64,000 nucleotides of DNA from Pseudomonas spelaei (lineage in GTDB: Bacteria; Pseudomonadota; Gammaproteobacteria; Pseudomonadales; Pseudomonadaceae). The DNA lies in the NCBI RefSeq assembly GCF_009724245.1, contig NZ_WNNK01000001.1, forward strand, positions 395,758 through 459,757. The letters run 5' to 3'. Below, one piece after another: positions 53,416-62,681 of this stretch. A model generated the notes under the pieces. It made no database searches, was not told where the DNA came from, and was given only the letters and a program-made list of their open reading frames with translations. Each line of letters begins with the position of its first letter. Position 1 is the stretch's first letter. Made by a program: the position numbers and the translations under genes.

Positions 53416-54222
53416 ATGTTGTATCTGTTGCTGGCGCTGTTCGGCTGCATGAGCGGTGTGACCGCCGTGCTGTTCGGGTTCGGCGGTGGGTTTGTGGTGG
53501 TGCCGTTGTTGTACGGCATGCTCAAGCTCAGCCCGCAGGTGGGCGTGAGTGAGTCGGCGATGCACATCGCCGTGGCGACTTCCACCTGCGTGATGATCGT
53601 CAATGCGCTGATCGCCACCGGAAAACACCGTCGCAAGGGTAATCTGATTCGTCATTATCTGTGGCCGCTAGGGGGCTTTATCGGCCTGGGGGCGATGGTA
53701 GGGGCGGGCGCTGCGATGTTTGCCAGTGGCGGCTTCATCCGCTATGCCTTTATCGCCTATCTGGCAGTGACCATCGCCGATTGCCTGATACGTCGAGGGT
53801 TTCTCAATCAGAGTGGCAGTTTGCAAACACGGTGCTTGAGTGGAACAGAAGTGGTGGGCGGCGGCATTGGTATTGGCCTGATCGCCACGTTTCTGGGCGT
53901 CGGTGGCAGCGTCATGACCGTGCCGTTGCTGCGCCGCTGCGGCCTGAGCATGTCCCAGGCCACCTCCATGGCCAATCCATTGAGCGTGCCGGTGGCGCTT
54001 GCCGGTACGTTTACGTACATGATCATGGCGGGTTTCGCCAAGGTCGAACTCGGGTCGTGGTTTATCGGCTACGTCGACTTGCTGGCGTTCGCCATTCTCA
54101 CCGTGGGCTCGCTGCTGGGTATTCGCTTGGCCACACCATGGATCGGGCGTATCCCGGATGCACTGCATGCACGGGTGTACATCGGCTTGTTGGTGGTGGT
54201 GATGTTGAGCATGCTGGCCTGA
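53416..54222 (+). CDS. TauE/SafE-family anion exporter
   Basis: The 268-residue protein has about eight membrane segments. TauE/SafE features include FGCMSGVTAVLFGFGGGFVVVPLL at the start and GIGLIATFLGVGGSVMTVPLLR in the second half, the repeated glycine-rich motif. The family exports sulfite, sulfoacetate and related anions. The divergent AraC gene may sense its substrate. Confidence 0.9.
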   Translation: MLYLLLALFGCMSGVTAVLFGFGGGFVVVPLLYGMLKLSPQVGVSESAMHIAVATSTCVMIVNALIATGKHRRKGNLIRHYLWPLGGFIGLGAMVGAGAAMFASGGFIRYAFIAYLAVTIADCLIRRGFLNQSGSLQTRCLSGTEVVGGGIGIGLIATFLGVGGSVMTVPLLRRCGLSMSQATSMANPLSVPVALAGTFTYMIMAGFAKVELGSWFIGYVDLLAFAILTVGSLLGIRLATPWIGRIPDALHARVYIGLLVVVMLSMLA

Positions 54223-54228
54223 TGACGT

Positions 54229-55176
54229 TCAGGTTTCCAGGCCCGGTGCCTCGCGGATAATCAGGTGATCCAGGTTCTCGATATCGGCACTGAATACCCC
54301 GAACGTCTGCTCGGGGTTCTTCTTGCTCGGCACCTGTTTCAACGCCGGCGTCACTCCATAAAAGAAGCAATACAGTGGCCGCTCACTGTCCACTGCGGCC
54401 TTGATCTGCTCCAGGAACACCTTGCGCTTACGGTAGTTCTCGATCAATTTTTTATTCAGGTAAACATTGACGGAGTAGGGCTTCTTGTCGAGCCAGACTT
54501 TCTTTTCGAAGTCGATACGAAAGCTGTTGGTGTAGTCCTTGATCTCCTTGATCCGGCCCCAGTAGATCAGGCCTTTGTTGTCCTGCAGGTACTCGACTTT
54601 TTTGAAAAACGTCCAGTAGGTCGCAGCAGTCTCGCCGATCTTCAACGGCATGCCCTTGAGTTTGTCCTTGTCGTCGATATTGGACACGTAGCACTCAACC
54701 GGGTGGGCGAAGACACTGGTCTTGTCCGGGGTGGTGTCGCTGGAACTGTGGGATGCATGGGAGCGGCTTGACGGTGTTTTCGGTGGATCTTGTGGGGCAA
54801 TGCCGTCGGAGCCCGGTTCGGGTGTACTGCGTTCGTACTGACGCCGCGTCAGGATAAATTCCGATGGGAAACTTTCCTCGCGTTCATCCTCGGTTTCACT
54901 CGCTCCAGCCTTGTGACTGGCGTAGCGGCAGCCGTTGATATGGCGGGTGCTGGGGGTGTTCTTGAAGTGCGGCGTGCGTTGGTAATTGACGTTTTTCGCG
55001 TTGAAGGTAGTCAGCACGTTGCTGGCTGCAAACGCCGCCCGGCATTCATCATTGGGGCAGAGGAAGCTGTCCTTGTCGGAGTCGAAGGCGGTGGTTTCAT
55101 CGAAATTCAGGTCCCGCACGTCGTAGATCGACAGCTTGTCATCAAGACTCAGGCTGTAGGCCGTGTCGAATTTCAT
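54229..55176 (-). CDS. orphan protein with CoiA-like zinc-finger pattern
   Basis: The product has 315 residues from ATG 55176. Residues Cys40, Cys45, His70, His79, Cys83 and His88 form a pattern (C-x4-C, PHF, H-x3-C-x4-H) reminiscent of the zinc element at the start of CoiA-like and some defence-associated proteins. A low-complexity Ser/Pro/Asp stretch (about 110-160) leads to a second domain rich in Lys and aromatics. No catalytic motif is recognised. GC content is lower than the flanks. Function is unknown. Confidence 0.6.
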   Translation of the reverse strand: MKFDTAYSLSLDDKLSIYDVRDLNFDETTAFDSDKDSFLCPNDECRAAFAASNVLTTFNAKNVNYQRTPHFKNTPSTRHINGCRYASHKAGASETEDEREESFPSEFILTRRQYERSTPEPGSDGIAPQDPPKTPSSRSHASHSSSDTTPDKTSVFAHPVECYVSNIDDKDKLKGMPLKIGETAATYWTFFKKVEYLQDNKGLIYWGRIKEIKDYTNSFRIDFEKKVWLDKKPYSVNVYLNKKLIENYRKRKVFLEQIKAAVDSERPLYCFFYGVTPALKQVPSKKNPEQTFGVFSADIENLDHLIIREAPGLET

Positions 55177-55240
55177 GGGGCTCGGGTCCGTGAGAGGTTT
55201 CGCTATTAATAGCGGGATATTGCGCAAATATCAGCAGAAA

Positions 55241-56410
55241 TCACGTACGGACCATTACCCGTCGCCCACTCAAGAAGCACAACGTTCCCCCCACCGCCGT
55301 CAGCCCGCTCAACACATAAAACATGCTCGCCGGTGCCGCGTTGATCAGCAGGTACCCGCAAATCACCGGGCTCAATGCTCCGCCAAATGCCGCCAGGTTC
55401 TGCGCACCGTAGTAGCTGCCGCGCAGGGCGTCGGGAGCGATGGTGTCGATAAACAGGAACTCGGAGGGATAAATGATCATCTCTCCCAAGGTGAACACAA
55501 ACATTGCGATACACCATGACACCAGGCCGTCCGCCATGCTGAAGCCAATCAACCCGGCAATAAACAGCGAAGTCCCCAGCACGATCCAATACCGCAGTTG
55601 TTCACGCTTGAGAAAGCGACCGATCTGGTACTGCATCACAATCACCGTAATGGCGTTGCACGCCAGCACGGCAGAGAGAATTTTCAGCGCGTTCTCCGGC
55701 TTGTAGGCCACCAGTAAAAACTGTGACAGATACAGGGTGTAGCGCCCGTGGACAATGGTGCTTAACAGGCTGCCACCGGTAAACAGGATCAACGTGCGGT
55801 CGTTGCGCAACGTCCTCAAGGTGCTGAGGAAGCTCAAGGGTTTGTTGCTGTCGTCGCGCTGGGTCGGCGGGATACCGATCATCAGGAACAGGCTGCCAAA
55901 GGCAATCGCGCTGGCGATCAGAAAGGGCGCCAAGGGAAATTGGCCGGCAATCACCACGCCGAGCATGGGGCCGGTGGCATAGCCGACATTGGTCAGGGTA
56001 TAGCGCAGGGAAAACACCTTGGCCCGCTGGCCCACCGGCAGGTTCTCGCTGATGATTGCCTTGGAGCCAATCAGGAACAGCGCCGAAGCGGCTTCGGTGA
56101 TCACCAGGGTCAGAGTGGTCAGGTACAGGTTGTTGGCAAAAGTCAGCAACAGAAAACCGATGGAGCTGGAGAGCATCGCCAGGATCAGCAGCTTGCGCTT
56201 TTCCAGGCGGTCGATGATGTAGCCGCCGTACAGGCCAAGCAGGGTGGCGATGAATACGGCGATGCCCATCAGCAAGCCGATGTCTTGCTGGTTGAGGCCT
56301 AGGCGTGTGCTCAGCAAAAGGGCCAGCAACGGGCTGGTCATGGCGCGGCTGACGACGATGGTCACCGAGCAGATCATCAGGCGGCGGATTACCAGGGAGT
56401 AAGTGGCCAC
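55241..56410 (-). CDS. MFS transporter
   Basis: The 389-residue protein starts at GTG 56410 with only a weak ribosome site. It has about twelve membrane segments and the loop motif GGYIIDRLEKRKLLI after the second. The DHA1-like layout suggests drug or metabolite export; the substrate is unknown. It follows the orphan protein gene on the minus strand with 64 nt between them, so they may be linked. Confidence 0.86.
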   Translation of the reverse strand: MATYSLVIRRLMICSVTIVVSRAMTSPLLALLLSTRLGLNQQDIGLLMGIAVFIATLLGLYGGYIIDRLEKRKLLILAMLSSSIGFLLLTFANNLYLTTLTLVITEAASALFLIGSKAIISENLPVGQRAKVFSLRYTLTNVGYATGPMLGVVIAGQFPLAPFLIASAIAFGSLFLMIGIPPTQRDDSNKPLSFLSTLRTLRNDRTLILFTGGSLLSTIVHGRYTLYLSQFLLVAYKPENALKILSAVLACNAITVIVMQYQIGRFLKREQLRYWIVLGTSLFIAGLIGFSMADGLVSWCIAMFVFTLGEMIIYPSEFLFIDTIAPDALRGSYYGAQNLAAFGGALSPVICGYLLINAAPASMFYVLSGLTAVGGTLCFLSGRRVMVRT

Positions 56411-56471
56411 GGTGGGGCGGGTGTCCTTATTCTTCGGGTTGAGCGAGATCTTTCATACACCGTTGATCCCT

Positions 56472-56563
56472 TGTGGGAGCCGGGCTTGCCCGCGATGAGG
56501 GCCTGTCAGTCGATATTTCTGGTGGCTGACACACTGCAATCGCGGGCAAACCCGACTCCCACA
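56472..56563. repeat. REP doublet, GTGGGAGCCGGGCTTGCC family
   Basis: TGTGGGAGCCGGGCTTGCCC pairs with GGGCAAACCCGACTCCCACA at the right edge. It lies between the MFS start and the binding-protein stop. Confidence 0.88.
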
Positions 56564-56576
56564 GGGTTATGCGTTG

Positions 56577-57398
56577 TTACTGCCCGGCATTGATGCTGAT
56601 TTTTTCCACCGCACCCTGCTCCAGATCCCACTTCTTCAGAATCTTTCCGTACGTCCCGTCATCAATCATGCCCTGCAGCGCCTCACTGATCGCCGTGACC
56701 AGTTCGGTATTGCTCTTCTCAATCCCCAGCCCCGTGAACTGCTTGGAGATCGCCAGGCCCACCGGCTTGTACTTACCCTTATCCAACGACATCAAGTAAG
56801 GAATGGTCTCGCTACCCTGCATCGCCGCATCCAGACGGTTCTGCTGCAACTGCGCCCGGGCATCGGCCGAACCTTCAGTGCCGATCACCACAATGGCCGG
56901 CTTACCGGCGGCTTCGCAGTTTGCCTTGCTCCACGCGGTAATTTCCGACGGCCAGGTAGTCCGTCGGCTGGTGCCGACTTTCTTGCCGCACAGGTCGGTC
57001 AGTTCCTTGAGGTCTTCACGTTTGACCAGCGTGTACAACTGCGGGCCGCTGGTGAAGTAGTCAATAAAGGTCACCGACTTTTGCCGCTCGGCGGTGTCGG
57101 TCATGCCCGACAACACGATGTCGACGCGCTTGGTGGTCAAGCCGCTGAGCATCTGTTCGAAACCGGTCTCCTGCCACTTGATCTTCACCCCCAGGCGCTC
57201 GGCCAGGGCGTTGCCCAGGTCAAAGTCCAGGCCGGTGAGTTTGTTGGTGGCGGTGTCCTTGAAATCCATCGGCGGGTAGTTCGGCACGATGGCCGCGCTG
57301 ATCTCACCCTTGTCCTTGATCGCTGCCGGCAATGCCGCCAAAACCGAAGTGGAGGCCATCAGGCCTGCGAGCAAAAATGGAAGTGTCAGATTTTTCAT
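56577..57398 (-). CDS. amino-acid ABC transporter periplasmic binding protein
   Basis: The 273-residue protein has a signal peptide (about 1-21, LLAGLMASTSVLA). The family-3 binding pattern follows: GEISAAIVPNYPPMDFKDTATNKLTGLDFDLGNALAERL, with the RVDIVLSGMTDTAERQKSVTFIDYF loop. It feeds the permease and ATPase downstream (upstream in coordinate). Substrate is likely a polar or basic amino acid, given the argH gene in the same cluster. Confidence 0.93.
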   Translation of the reverse strand: MKNLTLPFLLAGLMASTSVLAALPAAIKDKGEISAAIVPNYPPMDFKDTATNKLTGLDFDLGNALAERLGVKIKWQETGFEQMLSGLTTKRVDIVLSGMTDTAERQKSVTFIDYFTSGPQLYTLVKREDLKELTDLCGKKVGTSRRTTWPSEITAWSKANCEAAGKPAIVVIGTEGSADARAQLQQNRLDAAMQGSETIPYLMSLDKGKYKPVGLAISKQFTGLGIEKSNTELVTAISEALQGMIDDGTYGKILKKWDLEQGAVEKISINAGQ

Positions 57399-57423
57399 GG
57401 AGGCGTTCTCGTTAGTTTTTTAG

Positions 57424-58188
57424 TTAAGTGCGAACGGCAGAAATAAAGCTTTGGGTACGCGGGTTTTGTGGGCTTATTAGAATTTCTTCCGGGCTGCCAG
57501 CTTCCACAATCTGGCCGGCATCCATAAACACCATGCGGTTGGACACTTCGCGGGCGAAGCCCAACTCATGGGTGACCACAATCATGGTCATGCCGGTGGT
57601 GGCCAAATCGCGCATCACCGACAGCACTTCTCCTACCAGCTCCGGGTCGAGAGCTGACGTAGGTTCATCAAACAACATCAGCTTCGGCCGCATGGCCAGC
57701 GCGCGGGCAATCGCCACGCGCTGCTGCTGCCCGCCGGACAATTCCACCGGGTAGGCATTGCGTTTGTCCGCCAGACCGACGCGCGCCAGTAACTCCAACG
57801 CATCCTCGGTGGCTTCCTTGGGCGAGCGCTTGAGCACCTGGCACGGGCCTTCGATGATGTTCTGCAACACGGTCATATGCGGGAACAGATTGAAGCGCTG
57901 AAATACCATGCCAGTGGCCAGTCGCTGACGAGCAATCTGTGATTCATTCAGCTCGTGCAGCTTGTTGCCGACGACCCGGTAGCCCACCAGTTCGCCATCG
58001 ACCCACAGGCCACCCTTGTCGATTTTTTCCAACTGATTGACGCAGCGCAGCAAGGTACTTTTGCCGGAACCGGACGGGCCGATGATGCACAGGACTTCGC
58101 CTTGTTCGACTTCCAGGTTGATGTCCTGTAACGCGTGATACTGGTCGTAATACTTGTTCAGGTTCACGGCCTTGACGATGCTTCTCAT
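57424..58188 (-). CDS. amino-acid ABC transporter ATPase
   Basis: The 254-residue ATPase has Walker [10 protein letters not shown], signature [15 protein letters not shown] and Walker [13 protein letters not shown], the D-loop and the H-loop (VVTHELGF). It energises import through the permease at 58213. GGAG precedes the ATG. Confidence 0.95.
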   Translation of the reverse strand: MRSIVKAVNLNKYYDQYHALQDINLEVEQGEVLCIIGPSGSGKSTLLRCVNQLEKIDKGGLWVDGELVGYRVVGNKLHELNESQIARQRLATGMVFQRFNLFPHMTVLQNIIEGPCQVLKRSPKEATEDALELLARVGLADKRNAYPVELSGGQQQRVAIARALAMRPKLMLFDEPTSALDPELVGEVLSVMRDLATTGMTMIVVTHELGFAREVSNRMVFMDAGQIVEAGSPEEILISPQNPRTQSFISAVRT

Positions 58189-58212
58189 GGGGCAAATCTC
58201 CTCAGTCAGGGC

Positions 58213-59091
58213 TTACGAACGCTTGCCGGCGCCGCGGGCAAAACGACGCTCAAGGCGGCTCTGACCGAATGAAAGAACCGTCACCACCGCCAGGTACCAA
58301 ATGCCGGCAACAATCAGCAACTCCATGACCCGGGCGTTGGCGTAGTAGATGTTTTGCGCGTTGTGCAGCAGCTCCGAGTACTGGATCACACTGGCCAGGC
58401 TGGTCATTTTCACCATGCTGATGAACTCGTTGCCTACCGGCGGAATGATCACTCGCATCGCCTGGGGCAGAATCACCCTACGCAGCGCTTGCAAGCTCGG
58501 CATGCCGATGGACTTGGCGGCTTCGTACTGGCCGGTGTCTACCGACAACAGACCGGCGCGCACCACTTCAGCGGTGTAGGCACCCTGGTTGATGCTCAAG
58601 CCGAGGAGGGCGGCCACGAACGGTGTCATCAGGTCCACGGTGTCGATACTGAACAGGCCAGGAATCGCGATTACCGGGAAAATCAGCGCCAGGTTGAACC
58701 ACAACAGCAGTTGCAAAATCAGCGGCGTGCCACGAAACAGCCAGGTGTAGGTGATGGCCACGTAACGCAGGATCGGGTTGGCCGACATGCGCATGATCGC
58801 GGTGATCACCCCGATCACCACCCCCAGCGCCATGGCCAGGATCGACATGATGATGGTGTTCAGCAGCCCCCAGATGATCGCCTCGGACGTGAGGAACTGA
58901 CCGATGTAGGACCATTCGATCTGGCCATTGGCAAACGCACGCAACAACGCTGCCAGCGCAATCACGATCAACGTGGCAAAGAACATCCGCCCGTAATAAC
59001 GACGAGGCACGTGCTCGTACTGTGTGATATCGAACTGGTTCTCGGACTGCTGACGCTCGGCCTGCAAGCGCTCTGCCGGGGTTTGTTTCAT
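58213..59091 (-). CDS. amino-acid ABC transporter permease
   Basis: The 292-residue protein has an N-terminal polar tail (about 1-30) and five or six membrane segments. The EAA-loop region (EAAKSIGMPSLQALRRVILPQAMRVIIPP) interacts with the ATPase. GGAGAG precedes the ATG. It is the first gene of the ABC unit read leftward, followed by the ATPase and binding protein genes. Confidence 0.94.
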   Translation of the reverse strand: MKQTPAERLQAERQQSENQFDITQYEHVPRRYYGRMFFATLIVIALAALLRAFANGQIEWSYIGQFLTSEAIIWGLLNTIIMSILAMALGVVIGVITAIMRMSANPILRYVAITYTWLFRGTPLILQLLLWFNLALIFPVIAIPGLFSIDTVDLMTPFVAALLGLSINQGAYTAEVVRAGLLSVDTGQYEAAKSIGMPSLQALRRVILPQAMRVIIPPVGNEFISMVKMTSLASVIQYSELLHNAQNIYYANARVMELLIVAGIWYLAVVTVLSFGQSRLERRFARGAGKRS

Positions 59092-59140
59092 GGTGACTCT
59101 CCGAAACTAATAAATCTCTAGCGGCTGTACTCGGTCCAAA

Positions 59141-59167
59141 TGTGGGAGCTGGCTTGCCTGCGATAGC
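59141..59167. repeat. REP-like half element
   Basis: TGTGGGAGCTGGCTTGCCTG is a single arm of the REP family upstream of the permease start. AAGTCCCACAGG at 59184 may be its decayed partner. Confidence 0.6.
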
Positions 59168-59197
59168 GCCGACACATTCACCCCAAGTCCCACAGGC

Positions 59198-60625
59198 TTA
59201 AATCCGAAACCCCTGATAACTCTCAGCCCACTTCTGCTGCCCAGCCAACGCCACCTTCAACCGCCCAATCTGCTCTCTAACCCGCTCCGGCGCCGTGCCA
59301 CCCCAACCACTGCGCGCCGCAATCGCCGCCTCCAGGGTCAAGCAATCCCGCACCTGCGGCGTCAATCGCGCATCCACCTCCGCCAACATCGCCGGCGAGG
59401 CTTCCCACAACTCAATCTCATGCTTCTCACAGGCCTGCACCAGGGCCCCGGTAATCTCATGCGCCTCCTTGAACGGCACACCGCGCGTGGCCAACCAATC
59501 CGCCACCTCCGTCGCCAAGGTGAACCCCATCGGCGCCTGACGCCGCAGTTCTTCCACCTGCACCTTCATCGTCGCAACCATCCCGGCCATCGCCGGCAGC
59601 ACCAACAGCAACGTATCCACGCTGTCCAACACACTGTGCTTGTCTTCACTCAAATCGCGGTTGTACGACAGCGGCAGAGACTTCAGCGTCGACATCAACC
59701 CCGTCAGGTTGCCAATCAAGCGCCCAGCCTTACCCCGCGCCAATTCGGCAATGTCCGGGTTCTTCTTCTGCGGCATGATCGAACTGCCGGTGGCGTAGGC
59801 ATCGTCCAACTGCACCCAACGAAACTGCCGCGACGACCACAGGCAAAACTCCTCCGACAACCGCGAAATGTTCACCCCGAGCATGCCCGCCACAAACAGA
59901 AACTCCGCCACATGATCACGACTGGCGACAGCGTCGATGGAGTTTTCGCACGGCCCGGTGTAACCCATCTCCTTGGCCGAATGCTCCGGTTGACGCGCAA
60001 TCGCCGAGCCGGCCATCGCCGCAGCACCCAACGGCGACAACGCCGTACGCGCATCCCAATCCACCAGACGCTGCACATCCCGCAACATCGATTGCGCGTG
60101 AGCCAGCAAGTGGTGAGCAAAGACGATAGGTTGCGCCTGCTGCAGGTGAGTAAAGCCTGGGCAGATGCTCTCGACATGCTGCTCGGCCTGCTCCACCAGC
60201 GCCTGCTGCAAACCCAGCACCTCAGTGGTGATGGTGCGCGCGTGGTCCCGTAGGAACAGTCGCAGATCATTGGCCGTCTGGTCATTGCGCGAACGCCCGG
60301 CGCGCAATTTGCCGCCCAGGGCGCCAAGGCGTTCGGTCAACACCCGTTCAATGAAGGTGTGCACGTCCTCGTCATCCCGCGTCGGATGCAGGCGGCCCGC
60401 AGCGAAATCTTCACCGATCCGATCCAGTGCTTCCAGCGTGCGCAAGGTTTCCGACTCATCCAGCAACCCGGCCCGCTGCAACTCGCGGGCATGGGCCCGG
60501 GAGCCCGCCAGGTCGTAGGGCGTCAGGCGAAAATAGCGCTCAGGGCAACGGGACAACGCCGCCAACGCAGCAGACGGGCCGGACTTGAAACGAGCACCCC
60601 AAAGGCGATCGGTGGGCTGAGACAT
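59198..60625 (-). CDS. argH: argininosuccinate lyase
   Basis: The 475-residue enzyme of the fumarase/aspartase superfamily has the signature GSSIMPQKKNPD. The N-terminus begins LWGARFKSGPS and includes LRAGRSRNDQTANDLRLFLRD and GFTHLQQAQPIVFAHHLLA. GAGGAA precedes the ATG. It cleaves argininosuccinate to arginine and fumarate. Its position beside an amino-acid ABC importer and a LysR gene suggests a catabolic or accessory copy rather than the only argH of the genome. Confidence 0.92.
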   Translation of the reverse strand: MSQPTDRLWGARFKSGPSAALAALSRCPERYFRLTPYDLAGSRAHARELQRAGLLDESETLRTLEALDRIGEDFAAGRLHPTRDDEDVHTFIERVLTERLGALGGKLRAGRSRNDQTANDLRLFLRDHARTITTEVLGLQQALVEQAEQHVESICPGFTHLQQAQPIVFAHHLLAHAQSMLRDVQRLVDWDARTALSPLGAAAMAGSAIARQPEHSAKEMGYTGPCENSIDAVASRDHVAEFLFVAGMLGVNISRLSEEFCLWSSRQFRWVQLDDAYATGSSIMPQKKNPDIAELARGKAGRLIGNLTGLMSTLKSLPLSYNRDLSEDKHSVLDSVDTLLLVLPAMAGMVATMKVQVEELRRQAPMGFTLATEVADWLATRGVPFKEAHEITGALVQACEKHEIELWEASPAMLAEVDARLTPQVRDCLTLEAAIAARSGWGGTAPERVREQIGRLKVALAGQQKWAESYQGFRI

Positions 60626-60853
60626 GGGTGTTCCTCACGCTTGTTTTTAGAAGAGTCGGAGGCAGTCGAAAAGTAAAAATTCCTGATCGGAGTGTCAGGT
60701 TTTTCAGGGCGTTAAATCAGCCTCTGTGTGCTGTTCAACCCGCTATATTCAAGGTTGCCAAGGGCGGATGTTTATGTTCATTATCGCCGCCTGGCTATGT
60801 TCAAGGACTGGGTCGCAGCCTGTTGAATATGGCACTTGAGGTCAACGCGTATT

Positions 60854-61813
60854 ATGGAAACTCCACTTTCCACTTCTGGAAACATGCCACCAAAACCCGG
60901 CACAAGACCGCCGCTGCAACTGAGCGGCCTGGACTTCAAATTGCTCCGGGTATTTATGGCCGTGGTCGAAGCCGGCGGCTTCAGCGCCGCGCAAAACGAG
61001 CTCAACGTGGGCCTGGCCGCCATCAGCAAACAGATCTCCGACCTGGAAATTCGCATCGGCATGCGCCTGTGTACACGGGGTAGAGAAGGGTTTGGGCTGA
61101 CCGAAGAAGGCAAAGTGGTGTATCAAGCGTCCATCGAGTTATTTACCTCGGTAGACAGTTTTCGCGACAAGCTTAGTTCGGCACAAAACGAACTCATCGG
61201 CGACCTGAGTGTGGGCGTTATTGATAACACCGTGTCCGACGTTAATTCTCCGCTCATTACCGCCCTGGGAAAATTACACAGCGAATCGCCAAAAATAAGA
61301 TTACGCCTACATGCCTCGCAATTGGACGAAGTTGAGCGCGGCGTGGTGGAAGGGCGCCTGATCGTCGGCATCGTCCCGGTGTACCAGCGGCGTGAAGAAT
61401 TCGACTACTTCCCGCTATACGAAGAAAAGTCCCACGCCTACTGCGCCGTCGGACATCCGCTGTTTGATGCCCGTGATATCAACGCTGACGTCCTGCGCCA
61501 ACACGAAGTGGTGAACCACCGATATGCGATCCATAGCGACAAGGCCAACTTCGTCAGCTACGACAGCCAATCAGCGTCTGCTTCACAGGTTGAAGCGGTC
61601 GCCATCCTGATCCTCACTGGCCGCTTCCTGGGCTTTCTCCCGGAACACTACGCCGCGCCGTTGGCGAGGGAAGGGCGTTTGCGGGCACTGTGCCCCCAGC
61701 AGGTTCACCTGAGCACACCGTTCAACCTCATCCTCAAGCACAACGCACCGCGCAGCCCGCTGGTAAAAGCCTTCGCAACGGCGCTAGGCGTGGATCTCAA
61801 AGCGCCAATCTAA
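60854..61813 (+). CDS. LysR-family regulator (divergent to argH)
   Basis: The product has 319 residues if ATG 60854 is used; ATG 60884 has a weak GGA site and is a fair alternative. Helix-turn-helix: EAGGFSAAQNELNVGLAAISKQISDLE. The effector domain runs from about 105 to the end. It is divergent from argH and the ABC genes and probably controls them. Confidence 0.88.
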   Translation: METPLSTSGNMPPKPGTRPPLQLSGLDFKLLRVFMAVVEAGGFSAAQNELNVGLAAISKQISDLEIRIGMRLCTRGREGFGLTEEGKVVYQASIELFTSVDSFRDKLSSAQNELIGDLSVGVIDNTVSDVNSPLITALGKLHSESPKIRLRLHASQLDEVERGVVEGRLIVGIVPVYQRREEFDYFPLYEEKSHAYCAVGHPLFDARDINADVLRQHEVVNHRYAIHSDKANFVSYDSQSASASQVEAVAILILTGRFLGFLPEHYAAPLAREGRLRALCPQQVHLSTPFNLILKHNAPRSPLVKAFATALGVDLKAPI

Positions 61814-61850
61814 CGAGCTCACACCACCCTAAGGATATACAGAGATCACC

Positions 61851-61898
61851 TGTGGGAGCTGTCGAGCCCCAGCGAGGCTGCGATGGCATCGACTCGGT
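61851..61898. repeat. degenerate REP-like element
   Basis: TGTGGGAGCTGTCGAGCCCC followed by GCGAGGCTGCGATGGCATCG is a diverged copy of the REP family, lying between the LysR gene and the convergent HAD gene. Confidence 0.55.
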
Positions 61899-61967
61899 TT
61901 CCCTACCCTCCCGAACCCTCAGCATCACCACTGCACTCGACCCCTAGCACCCCATGCTAGTGCGCGA

Positions 61968-62621
61968 TCACCGCAGTTGTTTGCGCTTCTTCTTCGCATG
62001 AAAATGCCGAAAATGCGCATCCTGCGCCGCCGCCAACAACTCCCGATCCCCGCGCGTATCCCCCCAGGCCCTGAGCCGATACTCACCCAGGTCCCCATAC
62101 ACCGCCTCAAGCCGCAGCACCTTATTCTCACACCGGCAGTTGTTCCCTGTGAGCTTGCCAGTCAACACCCCGTCAACCACCTCAAGCTCCGTGCCGATCA
62201 ACTTGATCCCAAGCCGATCCGCAAATGGCTGCAACACCAACGCCGGCGACGCCGAACACAGCGTCACCACCGCCCCGGACTTCACCTCATCGGCAACCGA
62301 TTGCAAACCGGCCGGCCGCATCAACTTGGGCCAATACGCCAGGCAATATTCCTCAGCTTTCTGCTGAACCCACGCCTTTTCCACGCCGGTCATGAATGTA
62401 CGGATCAACTGCGCCTTGAGTTCATCGCGGCTAAGCCGACGGATAAGAAACCGCGCGCCAGGTACTGTTAGTTTCAGCATCCTGTGGCTGAACTTCCGCC
62501 ACCCAAAAGCAAACTTCAGGAAGGGCACAAAACTGTCGTGGTGGGTCAGGGTGCCGTCGAAGTCAAAGACGGAAAGTACTTTGGCATCCAAGGGGCCGGC
62601 TTCGAGCATGTCTGGGTTCAC
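61968..62621 (-). CDS. HAD-IB family phosphatase
   Basis: The 217-residue protein starts at GTG 62621 or ATG 62609. HAD motifs are complete: VFDFDGTLTHHD (nucleophile and acid Asp), TLCSASPALV (motif II Ser), a Lys in the ENKVLRLE segment, and AWGDTRGDRELL (acidic motif). The SerB-like IB subclass hydrolyses small phosphate monoesters; lysine-rich HAKKKRKQ ends the protein. Substrate unknown. Confidence 0.88.
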   Translation of the reverse strand: MNPDMLEAGPLDAKVLSVFDFDGTLTHHDSFVPFLKFAFGWRKFSHRMLKLTVPGARFLIRRLSRDELKAQLIRTFMTGVEKAWVQQKAEEYCLAYWPKLMRPAGLQSVADEVKSGAVVTLCSASPALVLQPFADRLGIKLIGTELEVVDGVLTGKLTGNNCRCENKVLRLEAVYGDLGEYRLRAWGDTRGDRELLAAAQDAHFRHFHAKKKRKQLR

Positions 62622-62681
62622 GGGTTAGTCTCGGTCCTATCTACTATTTTTTTTGAGTGCATCAGATGTGACCGCAGGAGT

